From assembly GCF_000312525.1 (NCBI RefSeq), contig NZ_HE997451.1, forward strand, positions 566,645-630,644: a DNA stretch of 64,000 nt, given 5' to 3'. This stretch comes from Bartonella florencae (GTDB taxonomy: Bacteria; Pseudomonadota; Alphaproteobacteria; Rhizobiales; Rhizobiaceae). A model generated the notes under the pieces. That model saw nothing but the letters and a program-made list of their open reading frames with translations, was not told the DNA's origin and made no database searches. Below are positions 16,249 through 26,046 of this stretch, piece after piece; position 1 is the first letter of the stretch, and the number at the start of each line of letters is the position of its first letter. A program made the translations under genes and the position numbers.

Positions 16249-19131
16249 GTGAATATTAGGGGCATTAAAAGGAGAGTATTCGTGTATAAAAAATCCCTTC
16301 TGTCATCTATGGCAACAGCAGCAATTATACTGTTTAATGTTCAATTGAGTGCACATGCTAAGTCTCTTAAAGTTTTTGATGGAAAAACCGTAACAATACA
16401 TGGAAATACCTATGATGCACTTCATGCAAAAAATGGCAGTAAAATCATCGGTAAGCATTTAACAGTAACACACTCAAACGATGCATACGCTATAATAGCT
16501 GAAGGCTCTAACACTGCAATTGAATTGCTGGATGGCACAACAATTAAAGGAACTGCTTCTGACATTTTATTTGGTCTTGAAGCAAAAGAGGGTGCTACAC
16601 TGAAAATGATCGGGGGGACTGTTACAGTTTCTCGCATAGGCGCTAACTTCTCGAACAGCAAGAGTGATAAAAACGAGCTAAGAAATGTGAAAATATCAAG
16701 CAGTAAAAATAAAAAAACTCTTATTACAGGAATAGCTACTGACAAAGAAAGTAACGTCACTTTAGAAAATGTAACCGTTACACAAGCAAAACACGGCATA
16801 GTTGCATATAATCAATCTCAAATAATGATCTCTGGAGGATCATTTGAGGGAAAAGACGTAGGGATATATGCTGAAAACGGCAGCAAAATTACTTTAATCA
16901 ACAGTAAAGAAAGCGCTCCCCAAATTACATCATCATCAAATGGCAAAGGAATCTATGCAAATGGTTTACATTCTACCATCACAATGACGGGGGGAAAAGT
17001 ATCCGGAGAAGAAGCATTACTTGCAGAAAACGGTGGATACATTAAGGTCACGGATGTTTCTCTAACAACAAATGGCCATGGGGTCGGTGCAGCAGCCGTT
17101 ATCTCTGATAGTATGATTGAATTGTATGGAAACACAACGATTAAAAATACTGAAGTTGGGCTTATAGCAATTAATGGTGGCAGAATTAAAATGGTTGGAG
17201 GAACCATTATGGCTTCCGCAACTGGCGTTGGCTTTGTGAATAGTAAAAGCGATGAAAATAAGCTGGAAAATGTAACAATATCGACCGGTAAAGAGAAAAA
17301 TTCAGGCAAAGGGATATTTCTAGAAAAAGAAAGTAGGATTACTTTAAAAAATGTAAAAGTGACTCAAACAGGCAACAGCATAATTGCAAATAATCATTCT
17401 AAGATAACAGTCTCTGGAGGATCATTTGATTCAAGCTATGCAACAATATGTGCTCAAAATGGCAGTAGCATCATCTTAACCGATAATGCTCAAATTACAT
17501 CCCATGATGAAGGAGGCCTCTATGCAGAAGGTGCTGGATCCAAGATCACAATGACAACAGGAAGCGTGACAGGAAAATCTACGGCCTTAGAAGCAGACAG
17601 AGGTGGCCATATTACGGTCACAAATGTTACTCTAAAAGCAACGAATGATGGCAGCGGTGTAGCTGCTGGTGCAGCTGCCTCTGGCTCTAACAGTGTGATT
17701 GAATTGCTTGGAAATACAACAATTAGTAATGTTAAAATCGGAATTGATGCGCAAAACGATAGCACAATCAAAATGATCGGAGGAACCATTAAGAGTTCCG
17801 AAGCTGGCGTTCACCTTTTAAAAAATAAGAGCAATAACAAACTGAAAGATGTAACAATACTAAATAGTAAGGACAATGCACTACTAATCAATGGAATAAT
17901 TGCAAGAAGAAGTAAGATTACTTTAGAAGATGTAACGGTTAAGCAAACAAACAATAGCATAGTTTCAAATAATGATTCTCAAATAACCGTTTCTGGAGGA
18001 TCATTTAGCGCAAAAGGTGCAGCAATATATGCCCTAAAAGGCAGCACTATTACTTTAACTGACAATGCTCAAATTACATCATCTGATAACAGTGGGCTCT
18101 ATGCAAAAGACTCAAAATCCACCATCACCATGATAGGAGGAACAGTCATTGCGAAAAAAGATGCATTTGTTGTAAGTAATAATGGACATATTGATGTGAG
18201 AGATGTTTCTGCAACAGCAGAAAACAGGGGGATAGCTTTTGAAAAATCTAACAACAATAAAACAGCAGAAGTTAATTTGACCAATACAAAACTTCGTATC
18301 AAAAATGGTACTGGAATGAATGCAAATGAATCAACTGGTAAAGTGAATCTCAGAAATTCAGAAATCCATGCTGATGTTTTATTGATAACCAAAGCTTCAG
18401 CTAAAAAAAATAATTCTGCCTTTACACTCAATGCCGATCATTCTGTTTTAAAGGGTAGAGTAGACTTTGAAAAAAATTTCAAAACAGTTTTTGATCTGCA
18501 AAACAATACAAAATGGACATTGAAAACCAGTACACAAGAAAAAGATGCTGATGGCAAGCTGCTCGATATTGCTCAAAGAGCACGTTCTGATGTTTCTGTT
18601 CTTAATCTCAATAACAGCTCTATTGTTTTTGCAGAACCAATAGAAGGACATTACCACACATTGCATATAGGTTCTGGAAAACCAGTTACCAAAGCGGTCT
18701 ATAATGCAACAGGCAATGCACAGATTTCTTTCAATACTTTGTGGAATGATAGCAAGCCAATAACAGAGCAAAAAACCGATCGTCTTCTGATTCATGGTGA
18801 TGTTTCAGGCACTACATTGGTTTATGTCACTGGACATTTAAAAAAGAACAATATTGAAGCAAATACTTCTACTCCTAGCAATATGCACGATTTTTCACTG
18901 ATTCAAGTTTTTGGAAAAGCAAATCTGAACTCTTTTAAACTGGCAAATGGCTATATCACAATAAATGGTTCACCTTATAAATATATACTGAAAGCTTATG
19001 AAACAATGTCAAACCATAGTAAAAACAATGGTAAACAAAATCTTTCAGGAGAAAATAAAAAGTTTTGGGATTTTCGCTTACAGCCAGTACTTCTTGATAA
19101 TAACTCAAAAGTAAAAACTGTCGTGCCATAA
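16249..19131 (+). CDS. Autotransporter passenger domain (detached from its beta-domain)
   Basis: A GTG start with GCGGGGAA upstream gives an extended basic leader and signal peptide (hydrophobic MATAAIILFNVQLSAHA, residues about 21-37). A second GTG at 16282 has an even better AAGGAGAG and may be used. Residues 85-660 consist of three related modules of about 195 residues with ISGGSF, ITMTGG/ITMIGG and LTDNAQITS motifs, as in a right-handed beta-helix (pectin-lyase-like) passenger. Residues 690-900 resemble the pertactin-like linker (LNADHSVLKGRV, LHIGSGKP, RLLIHGDVSGTTLVYV). The frame stops at KVKTVVP, exactly where Bartonella autotransporters continue into the barrel. The barrel lies one frame over, so this product cannot be exported normally. 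Confidence 0.85.
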   Translation: MNIRGIKRRVFVYKKSLLSSMATAAIILFNVQLSAHAKSLKVFDGKTVTIHGNTYDALHAKNGSKIIGKHLTVTHSNDAYAIIAEGSNTAIELLDGTTIKGTASDILFGLEAKEGATLKMIGGTVTVSRIGANFSNSKSDKNELRNVKISSSKNKKTLITGIATDKESNVTLENVTVTQAKHGIVAYNQSQIMISGGSFEGKDVGIYAENGSKITLINSKESAPQITSSSNGKGIYANGLHSTITMTGGKVSGEEALLAENGGYIKVTDVSLTTNGHGVGAAAVISDSMIELYGNTTIKNTEVGLIAINGGRIKMVGGTIMASATGVGFVNSKSDENKLENVTISTGKEKNSGKGIFLEKESRITLKNVKVTQTGNSIIANNHSKITVSGGSFDSSYATICAQNGSSIILTDNAQITSHDEGGLYAEGAGSKITMTTGSVTGKSTALEADRGGHITVTNVTLKATNDGSGVAAGAAASGSNSVIELLGNTTISNVKIGIDAQNDSTIKMIGGTIKSSEAGVHLLKNKSNNKLKDVTILNSKDNALLINGIIARRSKITLEDVTVKQTNNSIVSNNDSQITVSGGSFSAKGAAIYALKGSTITLTDNAQITSSDNSGLYAKDSKSTITMIGGTVIAKKDAFVVSNNGHIDVRDVSATAENRGIAFEKSNNNKTAEVNLTNTKLRIKNGTGMNANESTGKVNLRNSEIHADVLLITKASAKKNNSAFTLNADHSVLKGRVDFEKNFKTVFDLQNNTKWTLKTSTQEKDADGKLLDIAQRARSDVSVLNLNNSSIVFAEPIEGHYHTLHIGSGKPVTKAVYNATGNAQISFNTLWNDSKPITEQKTDRLLIHGDVSGTTLVYVTGHLKKNNIEANTSTPSNMHDFSLIQVFGKANLNSFKLANGYITINGSPYKYILKAYETMSNHSKNNGKQNLSGENKKFWDFRLQPVLLDNNSKVKTVVP
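16520..18260 (+). repeat. Three ~580-600-bp modules in the autotransporter passenger
   Basis: The codons for ELLDGTTIKG, ELYGNTTIKN and ELLGNTTISN recur at about 16520, 17119 and 17701. Those for the SGGSF motif recur at about 16831, 17412 and 17992, a spacing near 580 bases. The repeats are diverged at DNA level but nearly collinear as protein, suggesting old internal duplication of beta-helix turns. Confidence 0.75.
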
Positions 19132-20075
19132 ATACAAAGTATTTGGTTATGCCAAATGCTCTCTTTTATAGTGGATTGACCGATATGTCTGAGCAAAGCG
19201 CATTGTTAGCTAATCTCAGAACATCTGTGTTGAGAAAACAACAAGGAAAACAGAACAGCTTCTTCTTATACACCTATGGAAGCACAGGAACATTATCATC
19301 TGCGCGGGGACCTCTTAAATATGGGTATGGAGCTGATCTTCGCTACGCTGCTCTTCAAGGAGGTGTCAACTTCACCGCGATAGAAGGACACAATACCACA
19401 ACACATTTCGGTCTTGTAGGAACCTACGGACAGCTCTCTTTCACTCCAAAGGATATGAAAGACGCAGCCAAGAGCACCATTGATAAGTGGTCACTCACAG
19501 CCTATGGCACCCTACAACATGACAATGGTTTCTATCTTGATACACTGTTATCCTATGGCATCCTAAAAGGAGAAATCGCCAATGCTCTCATTGGCAAAAC
19601 CGCAAAATTGAAAAATGCCAAGATATTCACAATCTCCACAACTGTTGGCAAACAATTTGCCACCGGAATGGAAGGCATAATATTCGAACCTCAAGCACAA
19701 TTTGCCTATCAACATTTGATGTTTGATACAATTTCAGATGCCGATCACTTTACCATTGACATGTAAAATCCTCATCAATGGATGATCCGTATTGGCGGAC
19801 GTTTGACCAAAACCATTGCCACTGAAAACAATCATCCTATGTCTTTCTATGGAAAAGTCAACTTGATCAAAACTTTTGGTGATGATGGGAGCATTCATAT
19901 TGGAAGAGATTTTGACCTTAATCCTATGGGACCTGCAATTGAAGGCGGTGTTGGCATCAATGCACAATTGTCCACGAACCTCTCCCTTCATGGTGATGTC
20001 AGTTATCAACAAAAACTTCAGAAAACGGGGATAAGTGGTGCAAGTTTTTCAGGCGGGCTACGCTATCAGTTTTGA
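19132..20075 (+). pseudogene. Autotransporter beta-barrel domain, frameshifted and with an internal stop
   Basis: Two consecutive pieces in the same frame make one autotransporter translocator domain. The first (from about 19132 to the TAA at 19764-19766) contains VMPNALFYSGLTDMSEQ, GYGADLRYAALQGGVN and repeated amphipathic strands. The second (from 19767 to 20075) starts NPHQWMIRIGGRLTK and ends with the barrel-terminal GASFSGGLRYQF, with the aromatic C-terminal residue required by BamA. A one-base loss at about 19120-19131 shifts it out of frame with the passenger. The TAA stands where a sense codon, for example AAA, would restore the barrel. Two independent lesions argue for real gene decay rather than one sequencing error. 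Confidence 0.85.
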
Positions 20076-20122
20076 GGCAAAACTTTAACAACAGATGTAT
20101 TGTTATTCTGTATACTTCATTA

Positions 20123-20151
20123 AAAAAGGCAGCACAACGTGTTGCCTTTTT
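20123..20151 (+). terminator. Rho-independent terminator after the autotransporter
   Basis: AAAAAGGCA (20123-20131) pairs with TGCCTTTTT (20143-20151) across an 11-base loop, 48 bases beyond the barrel stop. It could act in both directions. Confidence 0.8.
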
Positions 20152-20664
20152 GGCTTATGATAAGCCTGTTTTTTTAAGCGCTTTTAAAAATAGAAAACAA
20201 CAAAATATTTGAAAACTCTCATTGACCATTGAAATTTTTTTTACAAAAAATTCTTCTTTTATAAAAAATAAAGCTGAGCATATTTTCAATGAATAATGCC
20301 TAAAACTGTAAAAAGAGAACAACTAACAATAAGACACATTGTAAAATAGTGAAAATCTTTTCCAGAAAATACTGCCATTATTCTCTTCTGTTATTTTAAT
20401 GCTCAAAATCCCAAAACAAAAATCCTGAACATAAAATGATAAGCAAAAAACAGTAGAATAATATCAGACAAAGAATGCATGCTATAAGTCAGTTATATAT
20501 TTCACAACAGAAGTTCTTATAGGATTTTAAATATTATAACTTTAAAACTGCTCAGTAAATTCATAGTAAAAAATCCTATTGTCTCACTCCCCTTTTACCA
20601 ATATCGCCAAATATTTCCAGAAGTTTCAAAACAAAAAATTGTGTTTTTTCTTTTGGAAAATGGA
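20152..20664. other. AT-rich gap between the autotransporter and ABC operon
   Basis: These 513 bases separate the autotransporter remnant from the 3' end of the convergent ABC transporter operon. I see no gene, RNA or repeat in them. Confidence 0.5.
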
Positions 20665-21447
20665 TCACACCCTTTGTTCTCTATGGACAATAGGCTCAAT
20701 ACTGGCTTCAAAAAACTCCCTTGTATAGTCATGTTGTGCATGTAAATTACGCAGCTCATCATTGCTAAGCTCTTCAAGAATAATCCCTTTATGCATAATT
20801 CCCACCCGTTCACAGATATGAGCAACAACAGCAAGATCGTGCGAAACCATCAAATAGGTAAGCTTTTTTTCTTCTCGCAAAGATTTTAACAAATTTAAAA
20901 TTTCCGCCTGGACTGACACATCCAATGCCGATGTTGGTTCATCAAGCAGCAAAACCTCTGGCTCAATAATTAAAGCACGTGCAAGAGCAATACGCTGGCG
21001 TTGCCCTCCAGATAACTCATGGGGATAACGATAAAGAAATGAAGAATTTAAGCCAACGGAATCTAAAGCATCCTCTACCCTTTCTTTTTGATTATCCATT
21101 CCATGGATTTTGAGAGATTCAGAAAGAACAGTATGGACCATTTTTCTTGGATGAAGGGATGCATAAGGATCTTGAAAAACCATTTGAATACGGCGTAGAA
21201 AATTCTTATCTCTTTTTTTTGCGACCTCTTCTCCATCAAAAATAAAACGCCCACTATAATCTGGAATAAGCCCAACCAGTGTATTCAAAATAGTCGATTT
21301 TCCACATCCTGATTCACCAATCAAACCGTAAGCTTCACCACGCTTAATATGAAAGTTGACATTTTTAACAACCGTTACTGCCTTGTGCCTATGCCCAAAC
21401 GTTACAGATAAATTAGAAACATCAATAATATTCTCACAATTTGCCAT
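20665..21447 (-). CDS. Peptide ABC transporter ATPase, DppF/OppF type
   Basis: This ATP-binding subunit has Walker A GLIGESGCGKST, signature LSGGQRQRIALARAL, Walker [13 protein letters not shown] and the switch histidine in LMVSHDLAVVAHI. This sequence set is typical for DppF/OppF. The start at 21447 (MANCEN) is chosen because the longer frame from 21540 would overlap the upstream ATPase gene by more than 100 bases; with it the overlap is 14 bases. It is the last gene of a five-gene importer operon. With the DppD-like ATPase it forms the heterodimeric motor at the cytoplasmic face. Confidence 0.92.
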   Translation of the reverse strand: MANCENIIDVSNLSVTFGHRHKAVTVVKNVNFHIKRGEAYGLIGESGCGKSTILNTLVGLIPDYSGRFIFDGEEVAKKRDKNFLRRIQMVFQDPYASLHPRKMVHTVLSESLKIHGMDNQKERVEDALDSVGLNSSFLYRYPHELSGGQRQRIALARALIIEPEVLLLDEPTSALDVSVQAEILNLLKSLREEKKLTYLMVSHDLAVVAHICERVGIMHKGIILEELSNDELRNLHAQHDYTREFFEASIEPIVHREQRV

Positions 21448-22318
21448 GAGGAACCTCCTCAACACCATTAACAATCGTAGGATTATGCAACCAATCAGGA
21501 TCGCGTTCAGGAACTGCCAAAACATCAACAGGATTATCAAGCCGTGGCAAACTCGCTAACAGAGCTTTAGTATAAGGATGACACGCGCGCGATAAATCAG
21601 ATGCAGGCAATTCTTCTAACACACGACCTGCATACATAACCAAAACACGATCACAAAAATCAGCAATCATATTTAAATCATGACTAATGAAAATCAGTCC
21701 GGTTCCAGATTTGGTAACAAGCTCATCCAACACTGATAAAACCTGACGTCTTACTGTGATATCAAGTGCAGAAGTTGGTTCGTCAGCAATAATTAAATCA
21801 GGTTTTGGAATAAGCATCATCGCAATCATCACACGCTGTCCCATACCACCTGATATTTCATGAGGAAAGAGGCGCATCACATGCTCTGGATCACGAATAT
21901 GAACAGATTCCAACATAGAAATTGTCCGCTCCCGTGCATCAGCTTTTGAAACACGGTAATGGATACGATAAGCTTCCATAATCTGTTCCCCAATCCGTAT
22001 GAGTGGATTAAGTGAATATTTAGGATCCTGTAAAATCATTGAAATACGTTTACCTCGAATAGTTCGCATTTGAGGTTCACTTGCATGCAATAAATCGATA
22101 TTATCAAAGCGCATTTTTTTAGCTTTAACAATAGCCACTTTGGGGCTCAATTTGAGTATTGCGCGCCCAGTCATCGATTTTCCAGAGCCAGATTCGCCAA
22201 CAATTCCAATTTTTTCGTTTCCCACAGAAAAGCTAACACCGCGGACAACTTCTGCAATGCCATGCCTTGTAGGAAAAGCAATACGTAAATCTTCTATCTC
22301 TAATAATTTTTTATCCAT
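21434..22318 (-). CDS. Peptide ABC transporter ATPase, DppD/OppD type
   Basis: Walker A is [16 protein letters not shown] and Walker [13 protein letters not shown]. The signature reads [15 protein letters not shown], with GMG in place of the usual GQ/GM-Q spacing seen in many DppD proteins. [14 protein letters not shown] and the C-terminal region belong to the oligopeptide ATPase C-terminal domain. The start [11 protein letters not shown] at 22318 overlaps the upstream permease stop by eight bases, implying translational coupling; the longer frame from 22351 lacks such support. It pairs with the DppF-like subunit. Confidence 0.92.
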   Translation of the reverse strand: MDKKLLEIEDLRIAFPTRHGIAEVVRGVSFSVGNEKIGIVGESGSGKSMTGRAILKLSPKVAIVKAKKMRFDNIDLLHASEPQMRTIRGKRISMILQDPKYSLNPLIRIGEQIMEAYRIHYRVSKADARERTISMLESVHIRDPEHVMRLFPHEISGGMGQRVMIAMMLIPKPDLIIADEPTSALDITVRRQVLSVLDELVTKSGTGLIFISHDLNMIADFCDRVLVMYAGRVLEELPASDLSRACHPYTKALLASLPRLDNPVDVLAVPERDPDWLHNPTIVNGVEEVPHGKL

Positions 22319-23240
22319 TGCGCGGATCCAATATATCACGAAGCCCATCACCTAAAAGATTAAAGGCAAGACTTGCTAGCAATATTGCACAACCTGGTAT
22401 CGCTGCTAACCACCAATTTGTCATCATAAATTCACGACCGGATGAAAGCATTGCCCCCCATTCAGGACTTGGGAGTTGAGCTCCCAAACCTAAAAAACCA
22501 AGACCAGCAGCCGTTAAAATAATTCCAGACATATCTAATGTTAACCGTACGACCACTGAAGGAATACACATAGGTGCAACATGAAACAAAATAATCCGCA
22601 AAGAAGATGCCCCTTGTAAACGAACGGCAGAGACATAATCAGATGAACGTATTGTCAAAGTTTCAGCACGTGCTAAACGTGCTATTGGTGGCCATGCTGC
22701 AATTGAAATAGCAATCGATGCATTTTCAATACCTGGTCCCAAAGCCGCTGAAAAAGCAAGAGCTAAAATCAACGCTGGAAAAGCGAGAAAAATATCAACA
22801 ATACGCATAAGAGCAGTATCAACCCATCCCCCTATATATCCAGAGACAGTGCCAACAATGAGTCCTATTGGTCCTACAATAATTGTTGTGAGAAAAACAA
22901 CATAAAGTGTAATACGCGCACCAAAAATGATACGACTAAAAATATCACGTCCCAATTCATCTGTCCCGAAATAATGCGCCAGAGAGGGTGGCTGCAATCG
23001 ATGCGCAAGATTATTGCTAACAAAATCATCGGTAGCAATCCAAGGAGCAAAAATTGCACATAAGACAATAAGAAAAATAATAATCAGACCGAGTACAGCT
23101 GAAAAATTACCCGAAAACTTGATCAATGCATGATAAATTCTCTGTACGCTTGCCTGAAATGCTGACCTTGGAACAGCTGCATTTAACCAACGCCCCAAAG
23201 AAAATGACGACTGCGATTTATGATGATGAATTGTTGTCAT
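22311..23240 (-). CDS. Peptide ABC transporter permease, DppC type
   Basis: This is an inner-membrane permease with an N-terminal extension, then about six helices. The DppC hallmark HYFGTDELGRDIFSRIIFGAR follows helix 1 (only part quoted: FGTDELGRDIFSR), and the EAA loop is AVRLQGASSLRIILFHVAP. The terminal GDGLRDILDPR is characteristic. The ATG at 23240 directly follows the upstream permease TGA; a TTG two codons earlier overlaps that stop. It forms the translocation pore with the DppB-like permease. Confidence 0.92.
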   Translation of the reverse strand: MTTIHHHKSQSSFSLGRWLNAAVPRSAFQASVQRIYHALIKFSGNFSAVLGLIIIFLIVLCAIFAPWIATDDFVSNNLAHRLQPPSLAHYFGTDELGRDIFSRIIFGARITLYVVFLTTIIVGPIGLIVGTVSGYIGGWVDTALMRIVDIFLAFPALILALAFSAALGPGIENASIAISIAAWPPIARLARAETLTIRSSDYVSAVRLQGASSLRIILFHVAPMCIPSVVVRLTLDMSGIILTAAGLGFLGLGAQLPSPEWGAMLSSGREFMMTNWWLAAIPGCAILLASLAFNLLGDGLRDILDPRNG

Positions 23241-23242
23241 AT

Positions 23243-24316
23243 TCAACGTGTCCTTGAATCAAAGATTCGATAAAGAAAATCAGAAAATAAATTAATAGCG
23301 ACAAAAATAAACCCCACCAGCAGTGTACATCCAACAACTGCATTCATATCTCCGGCTAAAAGAGCATTCGTCAAATAATGTCCAAAGCCAGGCCAAGCAA
23401 AAACAGTTTCTGTTAACACAGCGCCTTCTAACAAGAAAGCATAAGAAAGCGCAACAACAGTAATAATCTGAACAGCAGCATTTCGAAAGGCATGCCCCCA
23501 AACAGTTCTTGCCCACGACAATCCTTTGACACGTGCCGTAATGATATATTCCTGATTGAGTTGATCAATCATAAATCCACGAGTCATACGACTAATATAA
23601 GCCATAGCGCCAAAAGCTAGGATTAAAGCAGGCATAATAATATGACCAAAGACATTTCTAAAAGCTTCCCACTGTCCCTGACGAATAGTATCCCAAAGAA
23701 AAAATCCTGTTTTGGGCTCAAAAGAATATTCATAAAGAAAATCAAGTCGTCCTGGGCCACCAACCCAGCTAAGTTTAGCATAAAATACTAATAACGCCAT
23801 GAGTCCAAGCCAAAATGTTGGAGTAGAATAACTCACAAGTGTAAAAACACGAACAAAGTAATCAATAAATGAATCGCGATACATTGCCGCAAAAACACCA
23901 AATGGAATCCCAAGGCTCGTGCCAATCACAATAGCAACGGTAGCAAGCTCTAACGTAGCAGGAAATACGCGTCTAATATCTTCCAAGACAGGACGCCCAG
24001 ACGTTAAAGCATCTCCAAAGTCAAACAAAAATACATTACGAAGGTAGTTCCAATACTGGACAATCAATGGCTTATCAAGACCCAACCTATGAAACATTGC
24101 ATCATAAGCCTCCTGACTGATATTATCACCAAGAATAGCAAGAACGGGATCTAAAGGGAGAAGATGACCAATAAAAAAAGTAATCGTCACCAAACCAAGC
24201 AGCGTGAAAAAAACTGAAATAAGCAACTTTAACACCTTGAAAAAAAAGTCCCATACGAACATTTTTTTCTGCTTCTGTGAGACCGCTCTTTCAGCGTCTG
24301 AAAATGGCAAAACCAT
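23243..24316 (-). CDS. Peptide ABC transporter permease, DppB type
   Basis: After a cytoplasmic stretch and first helix (LISVFFTLLGLVTITFFIGHLLP) the DppB-type motif LGLDKPLIVQYWNYL appears. The EAA loop is ARVKGLSWARTVWGHAFRNA, and ETVFAWPGFGHYL is the family signature near the last helices. I take 24316 (MVLPFSDAER) as start because GGAGGGGG lies about ten bases upstream; ATGs at 24334 and 24358 are alternatives. A 110-base gap separates it from the binding-protein gene upstream. An inserted stretch around GGPGRLDFLYEYSFEPKTG is longer than in E. coli DppB. Confidence 0.9.
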   Translation of the reverse strand: MVLPFSDAERAVSQKQKKMFVWDFFFKVLKLLISVFFTLLGLVTITFFIGHLLPLDPVLAILGDNISQEAYDAMFHRLGLDKPLIVQYWNYLRNVFLFDFGDALTSGRPVLEDIRRVFPATLELATVAIVIGTSLGIPFGVFAAMYRDSFIDYFVRVFTLVSYSTPTFWLGLMALLVFYAKLSWVGGPGRLDFLYEYSFEPKTGFFLWDTIRQGQWEAFRNVFGHIIMPALILAFGAMAYISRMTRGFMIDQLNQEYIITARVKGLSWARTVWGHAFRNAAVQIITVVALSYAFLLEGAVLTETVFAWPGFGHYLTNALLAGDMNAVVGCTLLVGFIFVAINLFSDFLYRIFDSRTR

Positions 24317-24426
24317 TATAATGTCCCCCTCCATAGCTACCAAACATAAAGCTAACACCTTTTTATAGAATTAAGAAAATACTAATCAAGCACGTTCTCT
24401 AAACTTTCTCAACAAAATGCCTGTTT

Positions 24427-26046
24427 TTATTTTTCAGTATCGTTGTAGTAAAGTCTAAAACTATTCCAAACCCATTTTTTTACTGCAGGTCCTATACCAA
24501 CAGTATAATATGTCTGAAATAAGTAAACCATAGGACCATGTTCAAGCACATAATTCTGTAAAGTACGATACTGCAAAAGACGCTTATTTTGATCTTTTTC
24601 AAACAAAGCATTCATCACCATTTTATTGATATTTTCATCATAATATCCAGCGCGCCAAGCCAGATACATATTATGCTTTTTTGTAAATGTTGGATCAGGA
24701 TTAAAAACATGATTTAATGAAGCAGGGTGCCCGTCAGGATCAGCACTCCCCCACCCCATAAGTGCAGTATCATAATTTCCACCACGTACACGGCTCAACA
24801 ATTGATTTTGTGCCATTTTTTCAATGGTAAGTTCAACACCAATTTTACGCGCATTAGCTTGAATAGACTGTGCAACAGAAGACATATAACTAAGGCTACC
24901 CACTAAAAGATTAGCCTTAAAACCGTTAGGATAACCAGCCTCACTCATCAACTGTTGTGCTTTTTTCAAATCCAATTTAAAGGGCAATCCTTCTTTTTCA
25001 TCCAAAGCGCCAGGAACACCTAAAGACATATAAGTTGCACGCGGAATTCCAATGCCCTTTAAAACAGTTTCACCAAGACCTTTGTAATCAACCAAATAAC
25101 GAAGCGCCAAACGCACTTTTTCGTCAGCAAAAATTCTATTCTTATTGTTCAGCGATAGATAAACGATCTGCGGACGCAAAACACGGCTAATTTTGACCGG
25201 TCCTCCCTGTTTTTCAATATCTAAAACATCCTCTGAAGAGAGATCACGGGCTATATCCACATCACCTTTTTCTAAAAGAAATCTCTGACTTGCTGAATCT
25301 GCAACATGCTGCACAACAATTCGCTTAATTTTAGGGATATCTCCCCAATAATTTTGGGTTGCCTCTAATATGACCTTCTCTCCAGGAGACCAGCGTGCCA
25401 ATTTATAAGGCCCAACACAAGCCGAATGCGTTGCTAAATATTTATTGCCCATATCACCATCAATGCTCTTTGCTTCAATTGTTTGCCTATCAAGCAAAGC
25501 AGAAGCATAGGATTGTCCAATAACAGTCAATATAAGTTGGATAGGATAGGGTTTATCTAATTTGAGTTGTAAAGTTTTATCATCAAGAGCTTGGATATTT
25601 GTTTCGACATTATTTTTGGTAAACCCGTAATCCATTAAAGATTGAGCATAGCTCAATCCCAACTTAATAATCCGTTGCATCGACCATGCCAGATCTTGTG
25701 CCGTCGCCGCCCTTCCTTCATCAAACTTTAAATCATCGCGAAGATGAAAAACAATTCTTTTACCATTATCTAAAACATCCCAAGATCGTGCCATAGCCGG
25801 ACGAATTTTTGTGGGATCATGCTTATCATATTGCACAAGTGCACTACAAATATTCGTCAACAATTCACTCGTGACAACCTCAACCGTTTGAGCAGGATCA
25901 AAACTACTAATGGAATCAATATTCCAACCCATCACAAGCGTATCGGCAGGTGTTTTTGCTGAAACTTGTTGCGCAAACATCCCCAGTGCAAAAACAGCAG
26001 AAACAAAAGAAGTACTGCTTTCCAATATTTTTCTTTTTATATTCAT
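24427..26046 (-). CDS. Peptide ABC transporter substrate-binding protein (operon copy)
   Basis: This is a family 5 extracellular solute-binding protein of 539 residues. A signal peptide (MNIKRKIL, hydrophobic SAVFALGMFAQQ, cleavage near VSA-KTPAD) has no lipobox cysteine, so the product is a free periplasmic protein. FDPAQTVEVVTSELL, FHLRDDLKFDEGR and GWGSADPDGHPASLN are standard landmarks. AAAGGAAAAGG precedes the ATG. It heads the operon with two permeases and two ATPases, so it is the dedicated receptor. The ligand may be peptides or haem, since E. coli Dpp carries both. It is clearly more diverged than the three downstream tandem paralogues are from each other. Confidence 0.92.
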   Translation of the reverse strand: MNIKRKILESSTSFVSAVFALGMFAQQVSAKTPADTLVMGWNIDSISSFDPAQTVEVVTSELLTNICSALVQYDKHDPTKIRPAMARSWDVLDNGKRIVFHLRDDLKFDEGRAATAQDLAWSMQRIIKLGLSYAQSLMDYGFTKNNVETNIQALDDKTLQLKLDKPYPIQLILTVIGQSYASALLDRQTIEAKSIDGDMGNKYLATHSACVGPYKLARWSPGEKVILEATQNYWGDIPKIKRIVVQHVADSASQRFLLEKGDVDIARDLSSEDVLDIEKQGGPVKISRVLRPQIVYLSLNNKNRIFADEKVRLALRYLVDYKGLGETVLKGIGIPRATYMSLGVPGALDEKEGLPFKLDLKKAQQLMSEAGYPNGFKANLLVGSLSYMSSVAQSIQANARKIGVELTIEKMAQNQLLSRVRGGNYDTALMGWGSADPDGHPASLNHVFNPDPTFTKKHNMYLAWRAGYYDENINKMVMNALFEKDQNKRLLQYRTLQNYVLEHGPMVYLFQTYYTVGIGPAVKKWVWNSFRLYYNDTEK

